Positions 31,491-43,237 of a stretch of DNA of 64,000 nucleotides are shown piece after piece. The notes below the pieces were generated by a model. The model saw only the letters and a list, made by a program, of their open reading frames with translations, did no database searches and was not told where the DNA came from. The position numbers and the translations under genes were made by a program. The DNA lies in assembly GCF_030272615.1 (NCBI RefSeq), contig NC_081410.1:503802942-503866941 (forward strand). Direction: 5' to 3'. Source of the stretch: Cryptomeria japonica (lineage: Eukaryota; Streptophyta; Pinopsida; Cupressales; Cupressaceae). Position 1 is the first letter of the stretch. Each line of letters opens with the position of its first letter.

Positions 31491-32067
31491 TGTAGTGTCA
31501 TAAATTGTAACCCCTTTACAATTTCACACTCATTTTGGGCTCACTTTGGTGGTTGAGCCTCGTGACCCTCATTCATGCATGATTGTGCTAATTTTATGGT
31601 CATTTCTAGAAGCTTAGTGCAATCCTTGTCTTTTGTGAACTTTGTTTCAAATCAAAATGCCAAGACAATGGTTCCTAGTGCCCTTCATCTCTTGGACTAT
31701 GGAACCTAGCACCCTAGTCTATCCATTTTGACCCCAAATTTGAAATTTAAATAATCAACTTTTCAAGTAGCGGGAAAGTGCTCCCCAATGTTGGCCTTAT
31801 TCAAAATTTGAACCCAAAATGTGTAAGTTGTGTATAAATACAACTCTCTCCCTCACATCTTACACATCTCTCATCAATTCTAATTGAGCATTCAAACAAG
31901 CATCTTCAAGGGAATTAAGAATAAGTTTACAAACAAGAATTCAAGTTCACCAATCATGTTCAAGTTATGTGTTCTTCCATGACATGAAGGTGTGCATTAA
32001 CACCTATGAAGCAACATAAATCTTTGTGTAAGGATTCAAGAAAAAGGATTTTTATATCAAAGGTATC
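31491..32067 (+). repeat. Left part of a Gypsy-like LTR, interrupted
   Basis: Starts TGTAGTGTCATAAATTGTAACC, resembling the solo LTR at 19292 (TGTAGCGTCCTAAAATTGCG). TATA-like gtgtataaatacaac near 31830. At aaaggtatc it is split by the element at 32068-39255; the right part follows from 39256. The corresponding uninterrupted phrase in the solo LTR is caaggtatcagtac. Confidence 0.75.
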
Positions 32068-33753
32068 TGTTGTCACAAAAGTTTGCACCCTTGTTGAACA
32101 CTTGTGCTCAACAACCTTGTGAAACATGGAAACAACCTCCCAAGTATGGGACCTTGTGAAATGTGAAGTTGAATATCTAAAGAAGGCCAACTTCCTTTCC
32201 AATCTGAGTGCAAGTGTTGGACCAACCCAACACTAATAAATCCCAATCTATGATCTGACAAGGAAAATGGAGAGAGAGAAGGGTTGCTTGAAAGAAGGGA
32301 AAAAGGTTTGCACCTAGAAAAGTGATCTCCTTGCTTATGATTGCACAAAACACAAATGGAACCACCCAAGACATGCACAAGATTCTATCCTAATTAGTCA
32401 AACAGAAAGGTAAAAACATTACACAAGTTGAAAAAACTAAATGAAGGCAAAATAGGTGAATTCTATTCATGCAAGGGCAAAGAAGATTTTTACAAGTGCA
32501 GAGAAACATAAGTTTTCTGCAAAAGAAAGAAAGAAGATCCTGTACAAATGTTATAGTTTTGCCATTATAGTTTAGACATAACTCTGATGGTTATAGCTTA
32601 AGAAATCCTAACCCACATAGGGTTAGGTTACAAAAATATCCTAGAGGAAGATAAAATTAGAGAATGATTTGATGGCATATGAGTACAGTCTGAGAAAAGC
32701 AAAATATCCCTACAGAAAAGGGAAATCTTTGTAAATGATGCGTCTAAGATGGTGTATGCAGGCAAAAAATTCTTCATTCTACAATGAAGAGGCATGAGTG
32801 GCATCCAAAATTAGCCTGTAGGGGTCACCTCTGGAACTTAATGGCAAAGATCCCTGATGGTTGAGTTGAATTTGATTGGATTTTGGCTACTGACTAAGTC
32901 TGCAATTGGATTCAACTGCTTGGTCGAAAACTAGCTCGCACAAAAGATTTAAATGTAATGTGTCTTTAAGGTTTTAATCCTGGCCATTGATTATAGAGGT
33001 CACGTGAAGATGGATGCACGAGATGTCACCACATAGCCCTCCAAACGGCCCAATTGAAGTTTAAAACATGGTTGTTGTTCGGCCTCTTTATGAAAATCTA
33101 ACAGCCCCATGAGTCACATTGCCATATGCAAGGTGGGCCCCACCAATGCCTTTCTCTATGTTGCATCACTTGTTGTGACATCGTGTGAAAATGGAACATC
33201 AAAACAAAAGATTTGGTTCCAAAGGCCCTTCCAGTGATGTCCTTTTTGTAATAGGGTCCCGCATATGACATGGAATGGAGGTCCCACCTCGGTTGGAGTT
33301 CGACAAGACATGGCCTTTTGGTCAGACACCATTTTCCCTCTTGTTGCCATTGAAACCCTTACTGAAAAGGACCCTCATATCGCCCATCGCGACTGCATCC
33401 CACCATCGCTTATTGCGTTGTCATGCAAAAATAGAAGATCCGAACAAGGAACAAAAGTGGAAGTGTTCTTGTTTGATGTGCAAAGCGATAACACTCTTTG
33501 CTAGCCAGTAGCAGGTGAAAAGGGGAACCGCCTACCAATGACCCCGTCAGCCTTGAGTCGGTAAACTTAAGTGAAAGTGACTGCCCTGACCGGTCAACAC
33601 AAAAATAGAACATGGAGCCTGAAAAAGGATGAAAAGGAAAAAGGGCCCTCTGCACATTGCCAACATAATGTGTATAACATGCAGGTTATGCAAAACAAAA
33701 TATTTCTCAGATCAATTATCTTTAGGGGGAGGGTTGACACAAAAGGGTCAATA
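32068..33753 (-). repeat. LTR (left copy; 3' LTR if minus-oriented)
   Basis: TGTTGTCACAAAAGTTTGCAC to ACACAAAAGGGTCAATA. Collinear with 37466-39255. Open frames inside are on both strands and are not conserved as proteins between the copies. Confidence 0.85.
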
Positions 33754-34070
33754 TTTTGACGACTTAGAGGGGCCCCTAAGTCTGCTTAGGGAAAGACCAA
33801 AAGTCTTAGATATTCATTGGGAATTGAGTCAAGGCCTGAAATAAAAATAGATACTTCTTTTCCTCTGCAATCTTGCAAAATATTAAAATTTTACCATTTT
33901 GGAGAATAGCCTGTGCATGTGCACTTCTTGAAAAAATGGAAAAATCTAGCTAATATTTACACTGCTACAATAAGAGGCAGGTGATGCCTTTTTCCTCTGT
34001 CAAAGATGATCCTTCTGAAGGAGTTGATCTCCCTCAATTTATGGTTGGAGTCATCAGCTAACTACAACAA

Positions 34071-36155
34071 TTAGAGTATCTTGTATGCATACAACAAAAC
34101 ATACATGTTGTTGATGTGGTGAGAAGGAAAATCACCATTTACCTTGATGCTGCAGGGAATCCACATAAGATAAGCATATAAAGCACATGTAGGCACATCA
34201 AACACATGCTCAACAACAAGGGGATGATAATCAAGGGGTAGGCTAGTATCAGATTGAACATTGCTATTACTTCTGCCCTGGTCCACATATGAGTTGAGAC
34301 CAAAAGAAAAGGTCTCAAAATCACATGAGGATGACAAGTATACCATCTCCCTACCTTGATCTATATAAGGGGGGTCCTTAGGCATATCAAAGTGGAAAAT
34401 TTGGAGCTCGGGCATATTGTCAAGTTGAACAACCAAAATAATAACTGCATGGTTAACATGTTGTTGCTCAACCCTATCAAACTTGGTATGTTGGTCCCAA
34501 GTAAAACATTCGAGCTTAGGCATCTTATCCCTAATGTCAAAAGAAACATCTTCATATTAGTTGAAGGCCTCATATTCAACATCATTACATTCAGGAATAG
34601 GGGAGAACCAACATACATCATAATCACATGTGCTAATATCTAGCTCATCAACACAAACCTCAGGCTCACAAGGCACTTCACAAGATGAATTAAATCTCCA
34701 GATTGTCTCTTTATTTCTATTCTTTCCTCTTCTTGGAGACAAACTACAACAATCTCAGGCTCATGCAAAGACTCATCTACCATGCCATCTGTAGAAAAAA
34801 CATTACCCTTTGCGACCACCTCAACACTAGCATACTTAGGTTCAAACATCCCCTTCAAAATCTGATCATACTAACAAAATTGCTCCTAGCCCAAGGGCAT
34901 GAACTCATCATTGAGGTTGGAATAGAAAAATTCAATCATATGTGAGAACATGTATTCATTAAAATCACGATCAACCTTCACATGTTCTATCTCAACCTCA
35001 TAAATCTGAAAATTAGAGATAACAAAAATTTATCTTCATCAATCATCTCTAATATGTGTTCTTGTTCAATTTGAACAATAACCTCCTACAACCTATCTTC
35101 TTCACTTTTAAAGAAAATGGGACTGATTTGGGCACTGCTGCAACTCTCTTGAGGCTTCACAATATAGGAATGAGGGTAGAACTGATATCTCCCATTATCC
35201 CATAGTCCTCATGGTTTTCCTTCTTTAATGCAAGCTCTTGCAAGGTGTCCACCATCAGTCTGGGTAAAGAAAGCTCCTCTTCATCCTCAACAAAGGAGGG
35301 AAGGTGATCAAAGATGACCAAGGCTTCCTCCTCACTAACAATAGGTTTCTCCTCCAATATGGGGGAAGGATGAGCTCCATCTGCCCTCCATACAACAGGT
35401 CTATCCTTATAAAGACGAATTTCATCAAGACAATAGGATAGAGCTAGAAAATGTTGTCTTAGGGCATCCAACTCAGGCTATTGGAGCTAAGCCTAGAATT
35501 CAAATTTCTCACGAATGGGATCCTCATGAAAATAAGGAGCAGGATAGAATTCCTCCATAAGGAGCCCCCTATAAGGATGCAATTGTTCAAGGATGGGTTC
35601 TTCCAGAGGCTTGAGAGACTTTTCCTGCCTAAAGCTTGGAATTTTTCTTTTAGGGGGGGGAGGGGCAGAGGCTTCTACTTGCATGATTTTGACCTATAGG
35701 GATGCCAATTGTCTGACCTCTTCCCTCCTAGCAAAAGCAATCTGCTCTACAAGGAAGGCCTCATGCTGTTGTTGAGCTTCAAAATCTTTTTGTTGTTGTT
35801 GTTGATAAAATGCCTCCTCTTGCTACTGCTCCCAAAATTGTTGCTGCTTGATCTCATTGATTTGTTGTCTGAAACTGAGTATCATGTTTTTCATCTCAGC
35901 AATAATAGCCATTTCATCACTTTGGAGCTGATTACGAGGTAGAGCAATGATGGGTGGCTGGTAAGCGTTAGGGAAATACCCACACGATGCTGGATCAAAG
36001 TTATTATTTGGGCTAAAATTAGGAGCAGTCCTAGTTTGTTCATATTGGTGAGATGGGGAGGGTTGATTAGAATTTTCAAAAAATGGGGGTGAATAAAAAT
36101 TACACCCATGGTATGTGTGATGATAAAAAAGTAGTATATAAGAAGGCATACACAT
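34071..36155 (-). pseudogene. Long unknown frame of the non-autonomous LTR element
   Basis: Open blocks 36155-35823, 35684-35493, 35471-35157, 34742-34557 and 34523-34071 all lie in one reading frame, separated by few stops (one reads WEQ-TAG-QEE, CAG expected) and a stop-rich gap near 35150-34860. The protein would be about 690 residues. The start is Asn/Pro/Gln-rich (YEQTRTAPNFSPNNNFDPAS), followed by a Gln-rich coiled coil (ILSFRQQINEIKQQQFWEQ), a Pro-rich linker (ASAPPPPKRKIPSFRQEKSL) and an acidic segment (FVEDEEELSLPRL). No zinc knuckle and no pol motif. It could be a highly diverged gag or a captured sequence; function unknown. Confidence 0.55.
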
Positions 36156-37442
36156 ATAATGAGATAGTAAAACATAAATGAAAAGCTTAATTGAAAACTA
36201 GATTAAAAATGCAAACCATAAGCCTTCCTTGAAATGTCCCATTTTCCTCTATTCTTGAGGACCTTGAACGTGTTGGATTGATTGGCTCTTAGTGGAGCAA
36301 TGGCCTCCAAAGTGGCAACTCAAGAGTTGAGTAGCTACTTGATCATGATTGATTATGCAAATGATATAAAATGCAATGCTATGATTAATCCAAAATGCTA
36401 ATTTCTAGATGATTGAAATGAAATTGCCTACAGTAATGATGCTAAAGCTATGAATGCAAGTGATCCTTATTGCTCCAAAATGAGGGGTATTTATAGGAAT
36501 TCCAAGGCCAAAGTTGAGGTGGCAGAAATTGAGAGTCCAGATCTGATCTGAAGATATCAAGGGTCAAGATTGAGGAAGTTGGAGAAGAGGTTAGAGGAAG
36601 GGACACTTGTCATCTCTGTGGTGACAAGTGTCAAGGAGCCTTGCTCATGAGAGGGCAAGTGTCCAAGGGAGGAGACATGTGGAAAAAGTGCCATGTGTCT
36701 TAAGGGGAGAATATCCACACCATAAGAGGTTAGGATAAGGAGGTTAGGATGTGCAAGATAAGATAGGGTTAGTTAAACCCAGGGTTAGGTGGATTGGGTT
36801 AGGCTAGGGGATGGTTAGGTTAGGTGGTTATAAGTTAGGAGGCATGTGCTCATTTGAATTTAAAAATTTAAATAGATGGAAAATGATAATTAATCTCAAC
36901 AAACTTTGAGTTTGTTAATCTTAATTAGGGATTAGAAGAATTGATTGATATGGGGGGACATTAATTAATTTAGAATTTATTAATCAAAGGGGGATATGAA
37001 ATGAACTATATAAATAAATCATGTAGATTTATTTACTAGTAGATGAATACAAAAATTAATCAAATTGTTTGTGAATTCAATTAATTGGGAAGGGGAATTA
37101 ATCAAATAACTGCGTATTTAATTAACTATCTTCAGACCATTTGTAGGTGTATACAGTATGTACTCATCATGCAAGCATCCAAAACAAGGAACTGATATCA
37201 TACCATTGTTTGCCAAAACTCGTTGAAGTCTGATGCTTGATAGTAGCTGCCTCCAAAGGTTGAGATTGAAGAACACACCAATTTTTTAGCTGGCTTGAGT
37301 TGTGGATTGCATTAACCAGTAGATTTTTTCCTTTTAGAGTCGCTAGGTATGTAGGATGCTACCTCCAAAGGCTGAGTTTGTTGATAGACACACCAACTAT
37401 CAACAAACGATAAGAAAGCCTGAACTAGAACTAGTTCAGTCA
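36156..37442. other. Non-coding leader region of the LTR element
   Basis: Between the PBS-like site and the start of the long frame on the minus strand. It includes a ggttagg-rich patch at 36720-36835 and AT-rich attaatt sequence at 36880-37140. No gene. Confidence 0.5.
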
Positions 37443-37465
37443 GTCCCACTGGGCATGCCACTAAC
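37443..37465 (-). other. Primer-binding-site-like sequence
   Basis: Read on the minus strand, TGGCATGCCCAGTGGGAC begins five bases after the LTR end CAACA. Position and length fit a PBS; the cognate tRNA was not identified. Confidence 0.5.
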
Positions 37466-39255
37466 TGTTGTCACAAAAGTTAGCACCCTTGTTGAACACT
37501 TGTGCTCAAAAACCTTGTGAAACATGGAAACAACCTCCCAAGTGTGGGACCTTGCAAAATGTGAGGTTGAATCTCCGGAGAAGGCCAACTTCCTTTCTAA
37601 TCTGAGTGCAAGTGTTGGACCAACCCAACACTAATAAATCCTGGTCTATGATCTGATAGGGAAAAGGGAGAGAGAGAAGGGTTGCTTGCAAGAAGGGAAA
37701 TAGGTTTGCACCTAGACTGAAAGTGATCTTCCTTCCTATGACCGCACAAAACACAAATAAAACCACCCAAGACATGCACAAGATTATATCCTAATTAGCT
37801 TCCAAAATGTAGAGTGAAGGTTGGAATTTGCAAGATAGCAAGAGGAGCTAATCCAGTTCACAGATGATATCCACAATGAATCAACACAATCATATATACT
37901 AAGAAAATAAATTAAAATGTATTCAGACAAAAATGTAAAAACATTACACAAGTTGAAAGAATCGAATGAAGGCAAAATACGCAAATTTTATTCATGCAAG
38001 GGAAAAGTAGATTTTTACAATTGCAGAGAAACATAGGTTTTCTACAAAAGAAAGAAATAAAATCCTATACAAATGTTACAAATTTTCCTTTATAGTTCAG
38101 GCATAACTCAGATGGTTATAGTTTAAGAAACCCTAACCCACATAGGGTTAGGTTACAAAAATATCCTAGAGGAAGATTAGATCAGAGAATGATCTGATGA
38201 CATGTGAGTACAATCTGAGAAAAGCAAAATATCCCTGTAGAAAAGGGTAAATCTCTATGAATGATGCATCTAAGATGGCATATGAAGGCAAAAAAGTGTT
38301 CATTTTGCAATGAAGAGGCATGGGTGGCGTCCAAAATCGACCTGTAGGGGTCACCTCTAGAGCAATGAAGGAGATCCCCAGTGGTTGAGTTGAATCTAAT
38401 TGGATTTTGGCCACCGATTAAGTCTATAATTGGATTTGACTGCTTGGTCAGCAACTACCCCACGCAAAATATTTAAACGCAACATGTCTTTGAGGTTTGA
38501 ATCCTGGCCATTGATTATGGAGGTCGCGCGAAGATGGACACACGAGATGTCGCCACATATCCCTCCAAAGGGCCCAACTGAAGTTTAAAACATGGTCATT
38601 AATCAACCTCTTTATGAAAATTTGACACCCCCATGAGTCGCATCGCCATCTGCAAGGTGGGCCCTACCAATGCCTTTCTCCATGTTGTATCGTTTGTCAT
38701 GGCATCGCATGAAAATAGAACATCACAACAAAAGATCTTGTTCCAAAAGCCCTTTGATCTATCACTACAAAACAATGATGTACTTTTGTAACTGGGCCTC
38801 ACAGATGACATGGTCTTTCGACCAGACACCCTTTTTCCCTCCTCTCGCCATTGAAACCCTTACTGAAAAGGACCTTCATATCGATCATCGTGACCGAGTC
38901 TCACCATCGCTTATCGCGTTGTTGCGTGAAAATGGAAGATCGGACCAAGGAACAAAAGTGGAAGTGTTCTTGTTCGATGCGAGAAAGCGATAACACTCTT
39001 TGCCAAGTGGTAGTGGGTGAAAAGGGGAATCGCTTGCCAACAACCCCACGCGACCTCAAGGTGGTAAACTTAAGTGAAAGTGACTGCCCTAGCCGGTCAA
39101 CACAAAAATAGAACATGGAGCTTGAAAAGGATGAAAAGGCAAAAGGGCCCTTCTGCACACTGGAAACATAGTGCACATAACACGCAAGTTATGCAAAACA
39201 AAAGATTTCTCAGATCGATTATCTTCAAGGGAGGGTTGACACAAAAGGGTCAACA
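37466..39255 (-). repeat. LTR (right copy; 5' LTR if minus-oriented)
   Basis: TGTTGTCACAAAAGTTAGCAC to ACACAAAAGGGTCAACA. It retains the symmetrical TGTTG/CAACA ends that are mutated in the left copy. Confidence 0.85.
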
Positions 39256-39470
39256 ATATCATTTTTTTTATTTTGAGCATTTCCTTTAAGTTTTTTAGCC
39301 TCTACCTACTAGGGGTGATCTCTCTTTCTTCGAACATTGATGTAGTGAAGGTGGAAACACCAACGTAAGGTTTGACTTAGTAAAGCCCCTATATGTACAA
39401 CACAATATTTTTCCTTCTTCTATGTGTGTAGGTTACCGTTTGGACAACTGAAAGTTATAGAATTTCATAG
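39256..39470 (+). repeat. Right part of the interrupted Gypsy-like LTR, truncated
   Basis: Continues the LTR begun at 31491. The phrases ggtttgacttagtaaagcccct and ctatgtgtgtaggtt match ggtttgacctaaaggcaaacccc and ctgtgtgtaggtt in the solo LTR at 19292. It fades near 39470 without the usual 3' end, so it is truncated. Confidence 0.65.
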
Positions 39471-40869
39471 AGAAGATTGAGCAACACAATTCCAAACATA
39501 ATGTATCAAATATTTATATTTAATAGTTCATTGATTAATATTATCATGGACATTATGGTTTGATGTTTGGCTAACGATGTGTTTCAATCCACCATCTAGC
39601 TTCCTTTGAAGTATCTCCACCTAAGGGTACATTGAAATCTTTATTTTTAAGAGTCCACCTTATTTTATTCTTGTCAACTTCTATTTGTCTAGATTTCTAT
39701 TTATAGGAATTGTTTGTGTAAATTTGTTTCTCTCATTATTTTACACATTGTCAACTTGTTGACTCCATACATGTTATGTGGATGTGGTGTTGTATGTGGC
39801 GACAATCTATACGCACACTTGTTCTTAAATATTAAAATAATACTTGATTTAGAAAAAAAGAGGTTTAACCAAGTTTTTCTCTTTTCTTTTGTGATGGGTA
39901 TGACAACATGTCATATTATGAATTAAACACGACATAAAGTGTCATCTCAAGTAAGACATGATTTTATATGTGAGCACATGAATATTATAAAATAAATAAT
40001 AGATATTAACATAATATATTATAAAATGTGTGATAGCTCTATTCCAACAGACCAATAAAATTACATAAATTTTTGGATAAATTATAAGCTAAGCGAATTG
40101 TGAATTGTTTCGAAGTACACACTAGGGTTTTGTATAAAAGGACAGATCCTAATGCATTTCAACCCTTAAAATATGTGAGCATACCATAAAATAATATGTG
40201 AGGTTACCATAAAGGAATGTGTGAGGTTATCGTAAAGGAATGTTCATTTTTCACATGCTAGATCTAGATTAACTTCTACAAGTACAATTATGAACGAGAG
40301 TGAGATATAGTCAAATTATAGATTTAAAGAATTTGTCTAACAAGACCTTATTTTCTAATATAACAACACTTTTTGTTTGGAAGGATAAACACTTTTGACC
40401 CAAAGCTATGAATTAGTGAGGTCACATATGAGGGACCTAATTCCAACATAAATGCTCAGCAATAAGGTCCCAACAAAATTTCAACCATATAGTATAATTT
40501 AATGATCAGAGTACCATGACAACTTGTTTTGATATTCATTACAATTATTTTTTCAATCAATCTAAAACTAAATAGATTTATTCTACATTTTAGTTTGACC
40601 ATTGATTCTCACAATATATTATATTATTGTCCACCTAAAATAAACATACTCGATTTTAAAACAAAAACACAAACAGCAAATTGTTTTAAAATAACAACTC
40701 ATTTTACACAAGTTATTACATCATTTTATGCCGGTTTATTTTTAAAATGATAAAAAAACAAAAACAAACGAGCGGTGATACATAAATATTGTAATTTGTT
40801 GAAATAGCGTTGTGAGGACCACAGCGCACTAAGCTCCGTCATAAATATTTGGGCAGACAAGATATTATT
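39471..40869. other. Host-like intergenic DNA upstream of gene copy 1
   Basis: No gene. 39535-40640 is collinear with 55600-56240 in diverged form (for example gatgtttggctaacgatgtgt against gatgtctaactaatgatgtgt, and ccttatttttaaga-type phrases). This points to an old segmental duplication rather than a mobile element, since no terminal structure is seen. Confidence 0.5.
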
Positions 40870-41160
40870 TAAAAAGCAGGAACGCGTTGGGAAGGCAACC
40901 TGTAAGCGCGGAGATCAATATTTGGTATGACAAGACATTATTATAAAATTCATGCACGAAAGTGTCGCGAAGGCAACTTTTGGGCGCGTTTTCGCCACGT
41001 ACACAACGTCGAACTGCGAGGAAAGTGTATTACAACCGACTTCCAACCGATGAAAGCCACATAAATCTTCCTCCTCACGCATAATATCTCGAGATGAGTA
41101 ATAAAAGAGATAACTCAAGCTCTTGGATTGAATTGTGCAACCTGCACCGACTGAACTCTA
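40870..41160 (+). promoter_or_regulatory. Conserved upstream region of gene copy 1
   Basis: Nearly identical to 45015-45264 over about 250 bases, including acgaaagtgtcgcgaaggc, gccacgtacacaacgt, gaaagtgtattacaaccgac and cgcataatatctcgag. AATAAAAG at about 41100 is a possible TATA element. This CG-rich block stands out from the AT-rich surroundings. Conservation up to the ATG suggests a shared promoter and 5' leader. Confidence 0.6.
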
Positions 41161-41610
41161 ATGGCTCCACCCTCTCATTTTCTCAACACTCCCAGAGCTT
41201 TCCCTCAAGATATGAAATCACACTTATTTTTCAGATGCAATGGCGGTACTGCTAAAAAGATTTGCAGAGCGCAGGAATTCGATGGTCTTTTGATAATGGT
41301 TATGGTGGTGGTGTGTTTGAGCTTTCTGAGCATATTCATGGTGCCCATTGGGCTTCAAAGGAAGCTTGGTTTGGAAGCGGCGAGAGAAGCCATGGACAGC
41401 GTGGGTTTTGCGGTATTTGTAGTGATGGACAGTGTGAGCTTTTTCTCGTCAATGGCGGTGGTGATGGTGTTGTTGCAGGCCATTGATATGCACAACAGTT
41501 CAGAGAGTGGTATGATGAGGATGTGTGGTATAGCGGCGCAAATCGCACTGGGGTGTGTTACCATTGCCTTTGTTTCTGCGGCGACGACATTTAGGAGGCA
41601 TCTGATTTAA
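41161..41610 (+). CDS. Small three-helix membrane protein, PGG-domain-like (copy 1)
   Basis: 149 residues, single exon, start MAPPSHFLNTPRAFPQDMKS. Three hydrophobic segments: about residues 43-62 (LLIMVMVVVCLSFLSIFMVP), 80-105 (SVGFAVFVVMDSVSFFSSMA and on) and 119-142 (MCGIAAQIALGCVTIAFVSA). A short hydrophilic N-terminus with two Cys (RCNGG, KICRA) precedes them. The order and the aromatic/Ser pattern of helix 2 (FAVFVVMDSVSFFSSM) recall the PGG domain at the C-terminus of plant ankyrin-repeat membrane proteins, where the helices sit in the plasma membrane; here no ankyrin repeats are present. It differs from copy 2 at about 17 positions, with helices 2 and 3 nearly unchanged, which suggests selection or recent gene conversion. 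The 3' flank has aatgtttata and a long conserved stretch. PGG assignment is a motif judgement. Confidence 0.7.
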   Translation: MAPPSHFLNTPRAFPQDMKSHLFFRCNGGTAKKICRAQEFDGLLIMVMVVVCLSFLSIFMVPIGLQRKLGLEAAREAMDSVGFAVFVVMDSVSFFSSMAVVMVLLQAIDMHNSSESGMMRMCGIAAQIALGCVTIAFVSAATTFRRHLI

Positions 41611-42086
41611 TGTTTATAGAGATTGAAATAGAATAACTACTGTATTTTGTTTCTCTTGTCTGCAATCTTTTGTAAAATGTGTCTATCGGTTTGTACTGTG
41701 TGGACTCCTTTTGCCTGGCCTGTGCTCTCGCCAACAGAGACGATATGGTTTCAATTTGCAATGTTATGTGTTGTTTTGGTTTGGTCTGGTATACATTAGT
41801 GTTATACGAATCATCTGAGAGAGTTATATAAAAAGATTTTTGAGTTTCATGCGATGAGAAATATTGTTAGGTTATGAGAGGATCCAATCCTTTGAACTAT
41901 AAATTATTCTAATAATATGTTTAATTAGTGATTAAGTGATGCTTAGTGTTCACATGGTTAAATTCTCTGAACTTGATTTGAGAATATTTGTATATCCAAA
42001 TTACTTTAAACATGAATAATCATTTTAAATGAAAGTCAAATAGATGAGTATTATTTTATGGGTAAACTACATGTCTTATGGATAAG
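41611..42086 (+). other. Duplicated 3' flank of gene copy 1
   Basis: Collinear with 45712-46135 and 46923-47010 in copy 2 (for example gtctatcggtttgtactgtgtggactcctt and tggtctggtatacattrg). It includes the 3' untranslated region and no further gene. Confidence 0.7.
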
Positions 42087-43237
42087 GTAAACTTTTTGTT
42101 CTGCCCTGATTTACAAAAAACAGGTGTTGCATATGCATTGTGAATGTAAGCTAACTAAAGAGTTTTTTACTCAATCTACCTCATTATTTCAGTTTAACTG
42201 ATCTACATTTAAAAAAATTTCATGCATCTAATGCATAATTTCTGCTCCTGTGATCTATATATCATTTGTAATCATATAGATTTAATAAATTTAATAATGA
42301 AGTTGATTGAATTGCATTAATTCAGTTTTCATTTTCTTCTCTATTTTGCTTGCAAGTTTTGTTTCTTTCTTTTCTGCTAGATCTATTTTATTTTGCAGGG
42401 ATAGCTGCAAAATTCTACATGGTATCAGAGCTAGATTGCTAGAAAGAAGAAGCATCAGACAACTTTTTGTGAAGATTGTCATCATCATGGAGGAAGATGT
42501 CAATCTATTTTTCTAGATACATGCACTCTTCCTAAATAAAAATAGAAGATTAAAGCTTCTATTAGCTATTAAGCTCTGCATTCTTCTTCCAATTGACAGC
42601 CAAAAGTATTGTTTTGTTCTTAATTCGTGTCTACATGAGATTCCAATGTTGCAACTTTGTTTGCTCCTAGAGATTATTTCTAGTAGAGTTCCTGACTACA
42701 TAAGATTCCAGAGTTTCTTTCTAGTGGGACATTATTGAGCAATGGATATAGAATGGCATCATCCCAACTGGAGGCTATCTTTACAACACATTTCTGTAGA
42801 TTCATATCTTCACGTCTTCAGATGACCAATTTCTGTATTCAGAGGCCAAGTACCTATTTGTTCATCCATTTGAGCAATGCATAATATGTACAACTGCATT
42901 TTCAAAGTATCCCAGAGGTAATCATGCAATGGTTTCTATGATTCTGTACAATCCTGTTGCAGTGTGGATTCATTTGCAGTTTGTATCTTTCTTCTTTAGT
43001 TTGAATAATGGTTAGGAGTTTTTTTCAATTGGGTTTTTTACTTTCTTCTTTGTAATTGGGTTTCTGATCAGGCTTTGTTGTCTGGACCCATATCTCTCCT
43101 TAGTTAGACTTAAGGGGGAGTGTTAGCACACAGTAAACTTTTTGTTCTGCCCGTGATTTATGGAGAACAGACGTTGCATATGCATTGTGAATGTAAGCTA
43201 ACTATAGAGTTTTTAACTCAATCTACCTCATTATTAT
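42087..43237 (+). mobile_element. Small non-autonomous LTR element (TRIM-like), truncated at both ends
   Basis: Two repeats share taaactttttgttctgccc, gttgcatatgcattgtgaa and cctcattatt (from 42087 and from 43134). The first leads to a boundary TTCTACA at 42419, followed at once by TGGTATCAGAGC (42420-42431), the Met-tRNA primer-binding site. The second starts TGTTAGCACACAG at 43121 directly after the purine tract AAGGGGGAG (43112-43120). The interior (42432-43111) is about 700 bases with no coding domain. The left LTR lacks its first dozen bases and the right LTR lacks most of its 3' part. The insertion splits sequence that is continuous in duplicate 2. Confidence 0.75.

Larger units (their letters stand above)
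32068..39255 (-). mobile_element. Non-autonomous LTR retrotransposon with a single long unknown frame
   Basis: Terminal repeats at 32068-33753 (1686 bp) and 37466-39255 (1790 bp; it carries about 120 extra bases near 37795-37925). They begin TGTTG and end CAACA (CAATA in the left copy), with flanks GTATC (32063-32067) and ATATC (39256-39260). Minus orientation is chosen because the only long reading frame is on that strand and, read on minus, the LTR at 37466 is followed at once by a PBS-like string TGGCATGCCCAGTGGGAC. No RT, integrase, RNase H or protease motif was seen in the 3.7 kb interior. The alternative orientation (a weak PBS-like string after 33753) is less supported. Confidence 0.8.

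Noticed and set aside
33156-33844. Open frames in both strands with counterparts at 38599-39289
   Set aside because: The counterparts are the second LTR of the same element; frames are not conserved as proteins and cross stops differently.
34356-34945. Plus-strand frames opposite the long minus-strand frame
   Set aside because: Shadows of the minus-strand frame; no motif.
36720-36835. Telomere-like ggttagg repeats
   Set aside because: Irregular spacing, not the plant TTTAGGG unit, and located inside the leader of an LTR element.
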